Source of the DNA: Lineus longissimus
Taxonomy: Eukaryota; Nemertea; Pilidiophora; Heteronemertea; Lineidae
Assembly (NCBI RefSeq): GCF_910592395.1
Contig: NC_088315.1
Span: 13,747,808 to 13,811,807 of the forward strand
Reading direction: 5' to 3'
Length of the DNA: 64,000 bases
The first letter of the stretch is position 1. The number at the start of each line of letters is the position of its first letter. Under the pieces are notes generated by a model. The model was not told the origin of the DNA. It saw only the letters and a list, made by a program, of their open reading frames with translations, and did no database searches. Positions 59,550-64,000 of this stretch are shown here, piece by piece. The position numbers were made by a program, and so were the translations under genes.

Positions 59550-62500
59550 GATACAGTACATCTAGATGACGACAGGTGTACCGATGCGGCTGTCTTTCGA
59601 AGTTCATTGGAAGCTGCTGGTCTGGTGCAACATGTCAAGGACCCGACACACTATCGGGGTCATGCGCTCGATGTGGTGATCGCGCGGGAGGATAACTCGT
59701 TTCTTCACCGTCCGCCAACCGTGTCAGACCCAGGTTTCTGCAACTCCTTTGGAAAACCTACTCGTGATCATTTAGCAGTCCATTTCCCACTGAGTTTTTC
59801 TGTGCCAGACGCATCACGTAAGTCGGTCACTTTCCGGAAGATGAGGTTAATCGACATCCCCAGCTTTGGTCTCGTTAGGGAGTTTTTCCCATATGTACGC
59901 GATGATGACGTGCCCCATTAACAGGACGTAATGTCTATTTTAAAATGCGTTTCCAAAGTGAATGCATCAGGACAACCCATTTGTGTCGTATATCACTGAA
60001 AACGCACAATTCCCCTGATTCTGCAGGATGTTAAATCGAGCATTGTGTTTCTTTAAATAAATCATAAGCGTCGCATTTGCTCCTAGCTCTGTTCACCATC
60101 CCAAATGGCAATATTGCCAATTGGGCCAGACAATCACGAAAAATCCTGAATATTATACATTTCTTCCTGAAAAATTCTTACAGTGATCATTCTTCCATGA
60201 AAGACAGTTGGTTACGCTACACAAAAATTTAAAAAAAACGAGGGTCAACCATTGAACTTTTGAGATATGTTGAATTTTGCACAAATCAGCGAAAAAGGCA
60301 CCAACTGGCACTGGACGGCATTTCAACACGGGGCCGACGCACATCCCAAGTTCAGTGTACACATACGTCGGCAACAACAGTAAATGCGTAGTTTCTTGTT
60401 AGCCGCCTTTTGAGTAGCGCTCTAGGTTTTAGAAATTCCCAAAAAACATGTCTAGCTATGCCAAAACAACTGCTGAATTAACACTGACATACTGTGAGGA
60501 CCGAGAAATCAATGATTTTAGGAACTACGGTGAGGGGGGGGGGGGGCGCGCATGAATTAAAAAAAACCCTCCCTAATGAGACCTTTGCAGCTGACCTTAG
60601 CACTAACAGTGAGAACGTAACTCTAGAGGTGGGGTCCACAGCAGAAAAAGTCAACTGTTACAATTCACTTCTTGCCGCCACTTTGGATCAGCACGTTCCT
60701 GAGCAAACAAAGACAATCTCACTTCGTCCACACGCTCCTTGGTATACGGATTCACTTAGGGATGCTAAACAGAAGCGACGGTAACTTGAGAGGAAATGGA
60801 GACAAACGGGGCTAACTGTAGACCATCAGATATTTCGTGAACAATGTGCCAGTGTCAATCGACTTTTGGTTGAGAGTAAAAAAGAGTATTTTTCTACTAA
60901 GGTCGAGGATTGTGGTCGCGATCAGGGGGCGGTGTTTAGGCTTGCTGGACAACTCCTTGGAAAATCCAAAGATGTTGTGCTCCCCACTCATACCAGCCAA
61001 AGGTCATTGGCTAATAGGTTCATTGATTTTTACCTGAACCAAGTTGAGCGCATCCGTTCGAGCCTTCGGGATTCCCATTCTCCATCCAGCCTGCCCCATT
61101 GTCAGCGATGTTGCATTTTCTGGTACAAAGTTTACAAGCTTCTCCGCAGTGTCAGAGGTGGAGGTGAAGAAAGTTATCCTTAAATTGGCAAGCAAGTCAT
61201 GTGATCTCGACCCCATACCAACATGGTTGTTAAAATCCTGTATAAATGAATTATTACCATCCATAACATCAATCGTAAATTCCTCCTTAGCCAACTCTGA
61301 TGTTCTAACGGACTTAAAAACGCCACACATTCGGCCACTTTTAAAGAAGCCAGGGTTGGCGAAGGAAGAATTGAAAAATTACAGACCTGTCTCCAACCTT
61401 CCCTTTGTTTCCAAAGTGTTGGAGAAAGTAGTTGCATCACAGCTGAGCGACCATCTCAACACTCATTGTCTTCATGACCCATTGCAGTCTGCGTATAGGC
61501 CCTACCATTCCACGGAGACTGCACTTATCAAAGTTCAATCAGATGTGACGGATGGGTTAGACAAGGGTGATGTCGTTCTTCTATTGACCTTAGATATGTC
61601 ATCAGCTTTTGATACCATTGAGCATACCATTTTGCTGAAGCGGTTGAAGTATTCTTTTGGTATAGAAGGTGCGGCCCTTGCATGGTTTCGGTCCTACTTG
61701 ACTGAGCGGGTCCAGTCGGTTCGAATTGGCGATAATGTGTCTGACCAGCGGTCCATTAAGTATGGCGTTCCTCAGGGATCAGTTTTAGGGCCAAAGTTGT
61801 ACTGCATGTATACCAAACCTATCGGCGACATTGTGCGAAAGTTCAACCTGAGATACCACCTTTACGCAGACGATGCCCAAGACTACGTAGTTGTCAGAGT
61901 GAAGGATATATCGTCTGCTATCCAGGCCATCGAATCATGCGTCCGAGAGTTAAAGCCATGGCTAATCGCAAATGGTCTATCTCAGAATGACGTCAAGACT
62001 GACTTTGCCATCTTTTTTCCTAACACTTTGAAAGTATTGTTAAAGAGCTGAACCTTGACATAACAATTGGAAACTGCAGTGTAAAACCATCATCCTGTGT
62101 AAAAAACCTAGGTGTTTTTCTGGATTCGGGTCTCACCATGGCAAAGCATGTAAACAATGTGTCAGGAGTCTGTCACTTTCATATGCGTAATATCAGTCGC
62201 ATTAAGCCATTCCTAACAGATGCAGCCTGCAAGTCTCTTGTCCAGGCTACTGTTATCTCCAGACTGGACGATGCCAACAGCCTCCTGTATGGTATAGCTG
62301 ACAGTCATTTGAAAAGACTCCAAAAGGTGCAGAACACAGCGGCCCGACTTGTAACCGGTGCAAAGAAGCGTGATCACATCACACCAGTTCTTCAGGGGTT
62401 GCACTGGTTACCTGTCCACTTACGTATTCAGTTCAAGCTGCTGCTTTTATCGTACAATGTTTTAAATGGCTTAGCACCAGAGTAGTTCGATGATCTTATT

Positions 62501-62835
62501 GTAAAGCATGTGCAAAACCGGCAGTTGCGTTCCGCGGACCAGGGCTTCTTGCCTGTGCCAATGACTCTCACTAAAAGATACGGCTCGTGGTCTTTGGGAC
62601 AAGTTGCTCCTGGTCTGTGGAATGCACTGCCGGCAACGATCAGAGGGTCACTAAGTGTTCAATATTTTAAGGGTCGTTTAAAGACACATCTTTTTAGACA
62701 ACATTATTGTATTTCTTAACTTTCGGAGCTGTGTTTTTATATTTTCGTATGTCATGTCTGTGATGAATGAATGTTTTAAATGTAAAGCGCCTTAGAGCAT
62801 TGCTTTTTGTGAAGTAGGTATAAATATTATCACCT
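59550..62835 (+). pseudogene. CR1/L2-group LINE, 5'-truncated ORF2
   Basis: This is the best-preserved retrotransposon here. The sequence opens within the endonuclease domain (VHLDDDRCTDAAVF, then GLVQHVKDPTHYRGHALDVV at about 59623). It resumes after an insert (59868-60583) with the linker region. The reverse transcriptase follows (61070-62030): RPLLKKPG, NYRPVSNLPFVSKVLEKV, LDMSSAFDTI, GVPQGSVLGP and YADD. The C-terminal part has LGVFLDSGLTM, LVQATVISRLDDANSLLYG, LQKVQNTAARLV, HITPVLQGLHWLPV, LWNALPATIR and LKTHLF, ending about 62719. Defects are a stop at 60782, frameshifts near 61075 and 62030, and a stop near 62483. The 3' end has AAAGCGCCTTAGAGC and a TATAAATATTAT tail. Confidence 0.85.
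59868..60583. mobile_element. GGTCTC-ended element inserted in the LINE, TTT duplication
   Basis: The termini GGTCTCGTTAGGGAG and GGTCTCATTAGGGAG (inward from the right) are flanked by TTT (59865-59867 and 60584-60586). Both TTT triplets are in-frame Phe codons of the LINE, so removing the insert plus one TTT joins the reading frame exactly. A 3-bp duplication is compatible with PIF/Harbinger-like elements. The first about 147 bp match, in reverse orientation, an internal segment of the TTAA units (for example 11499-11647). No transposase; a poly-G run lies near 60533-60546. Confidence 0.8.
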
Positions 62836-64000
62836 CTTTCAAACGGTTACACGTAAATATAGGTAAGATGTTGCCTGATATAATGCTGTTGGTTGTTTGA
62901 ATGATTTGGGATTAAAAACAGAGAAATTTTGGGAAAAAGTTGGATAGAAATAGGTGGTGACCTTCCATGTTGGCTCTCAGCTCACTGACTGGTGAGTTCC
63001 AGTATGTGTAAACACACCAAGAGGTGGCAGCACCTTGGTTGACCTAAATTAACCCTGCTAGTCCTAAAGAGCCCCCTAGTGATAAACGTAGGATAATCAA
63101 GAGGCAAATCCGACCAGAGACTGATGACAAGTTGCGCCTTCTGAACAAAATTACCCTTGGCTGAGGTACTGTAAGATATTTGTAGGGTATTGCAGGGTAA
63201 ATGAGGGGTGACAGTAATTGTTTTTAGTAGGATCGAAGTGGCACCCCGCTCTACTCCTTCTAATTGCATGCGTTCCTTGAAATTCCAAGCCCTTCTCAGT
63301 CCTGATAGTCCTTAACAACCTCGATACAAGAGACAAATACATTGCCGATGCATTAGACCTGTGCATTTAGAACTGTCAAATGCATGCATCCTGTCGAATT
63401 CCCGCATGAAATTCCCGGGGGGGATCCATATCGGTTTTTGGTATTGAAATGCAATGTGTGGACCACGTGCGTTTATTTACATCACGTGACCTACAATCAC
63501 GGATTGAGTAGAACATTAGGAAATATACATGTATAATCTGCACACCGGGCGTAGGTGGGCGTCGGGCGAGATCGGGCTTCCGGGCGTCTTTCATCAATCT
63601 CAGTTGTGGGCAGTTTTATCATATCGTTAGTGATATCCCCAGCAGATTGAAAAACATGTTCTGCGCCCTTGTAAAGGATTCTCCGGCTGGACTTAAATTC
63701 TTTATTTTATCACGCCTAGGCTTCGTTCAACGATGTACGTGTAACAAGGCATGATTTTAGGTGACGAGGCTGTTGATCAAGACCGATTTTAAAGATCACT
63801 GCCTTCCGATTCCCACTCCATCCGAGGTTGAATTACAGTTTACATCTGGTATTAGACGTGTAGTGACAACCAACATACATTATGTGACCCGCGTGAATTG
63901 CTGGCATTCCGGATGTTACCTGACTTTCATGTTGCACATTAGATAAAGAAAATATTTGCTATCTGCAGCTGCTGGTAATGTCACTCTTAAATCATACCTT
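62836..64000. other. no gene recognised; GC-rich repeat fragment at 63546
   Basis: Segment 63546-63595 (GGGCGTCGGGCG..., GGGCGTCTTTCATCA) is the inverted partner of 57575-57615. No exon is supported. The window ends without a feature. Confidence 0.4.

Overview
This window is eukaryotic, most likely from a marine invertebrate: a deuterostome or a lophotrochozoan is plausible, but I cannot name the species. There are no long ORFs and no bacterial gene organisation. The sequence is AT-rich with intron-like spacing, carries CR1/L2-type LINE remnants with YADD reverse-transcriptase motifs, a Tigger-type TA-flanked element, Pol III-derived SINE-like repeats and many inverted-repeat DNA elements. 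No complete host gene is visible. Most lasting structure in the window is transposon biology, much of it nested.

Left third (1-24 kb): a pre-miRNA-like hairpin (1196-1286); two copies of a 5S rRNA-derived repeat (3.6-4.0 kb); a mariner-like element with about 140-bp inverted arms (6705-7640) whose right end is tangled with a second palindrome; a head-to-tail array of about 1.07-1.09 kb units, each separated by TTAA (11152-14733); a foldback element with short subterminal repeats and a perfect 6-bp target duplication (15391-16385); a decayed reverse-transcriptase fragment (16.6-17.1 kb); and a diverged tandem duplication (21.06-21.67 kb).

Middle (24-47 kb): a possible signal-peptide first exon (24671), a diffuse 'AAGATGGCCGCC' repeat (25.1-25.8 kb), a TATA-box candidate (26.2 kb), two LINE relics (31.1-33.0 kb) and a striking composite at 34878-38469. 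The composite is a foldback element with near-matching 6-bp flanks. It holds one complete TTAA unit, and that unit is itself split at an internal TTAA by a dimer of two inverted units.

Right part (47-64 kb): two more foldback elements with perfect 6-bp target duplications (47208-47671 and 50560-51160); a Tigger-like element nested in a larger inverted-repeat element (47733-49264); a housekeeping-type promoter followed by candidate exons (53.47-54.53 kb); a second GC-rich promoter candidate with paired E2F sites (55.24-55.41 kb); two copies of an element with perfect 9-bp target duplications (55870-56878 and 58308-59539); and the best-preserved LINE (about 59.55-62.83 kb). A 716-bp element interrupts that LINE exactly at a duplicated in-frame TTT codon.

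The most interesting signal is a set of four elements of different sequence but shared design: TA-Y-G termini, long inverted arms made of short tandem repeats, and 6-bp target duplications. One of them is the vehicle for the nested TTAA array. All homology statements come from reading the sequence by eye, and none has been searched against a database.
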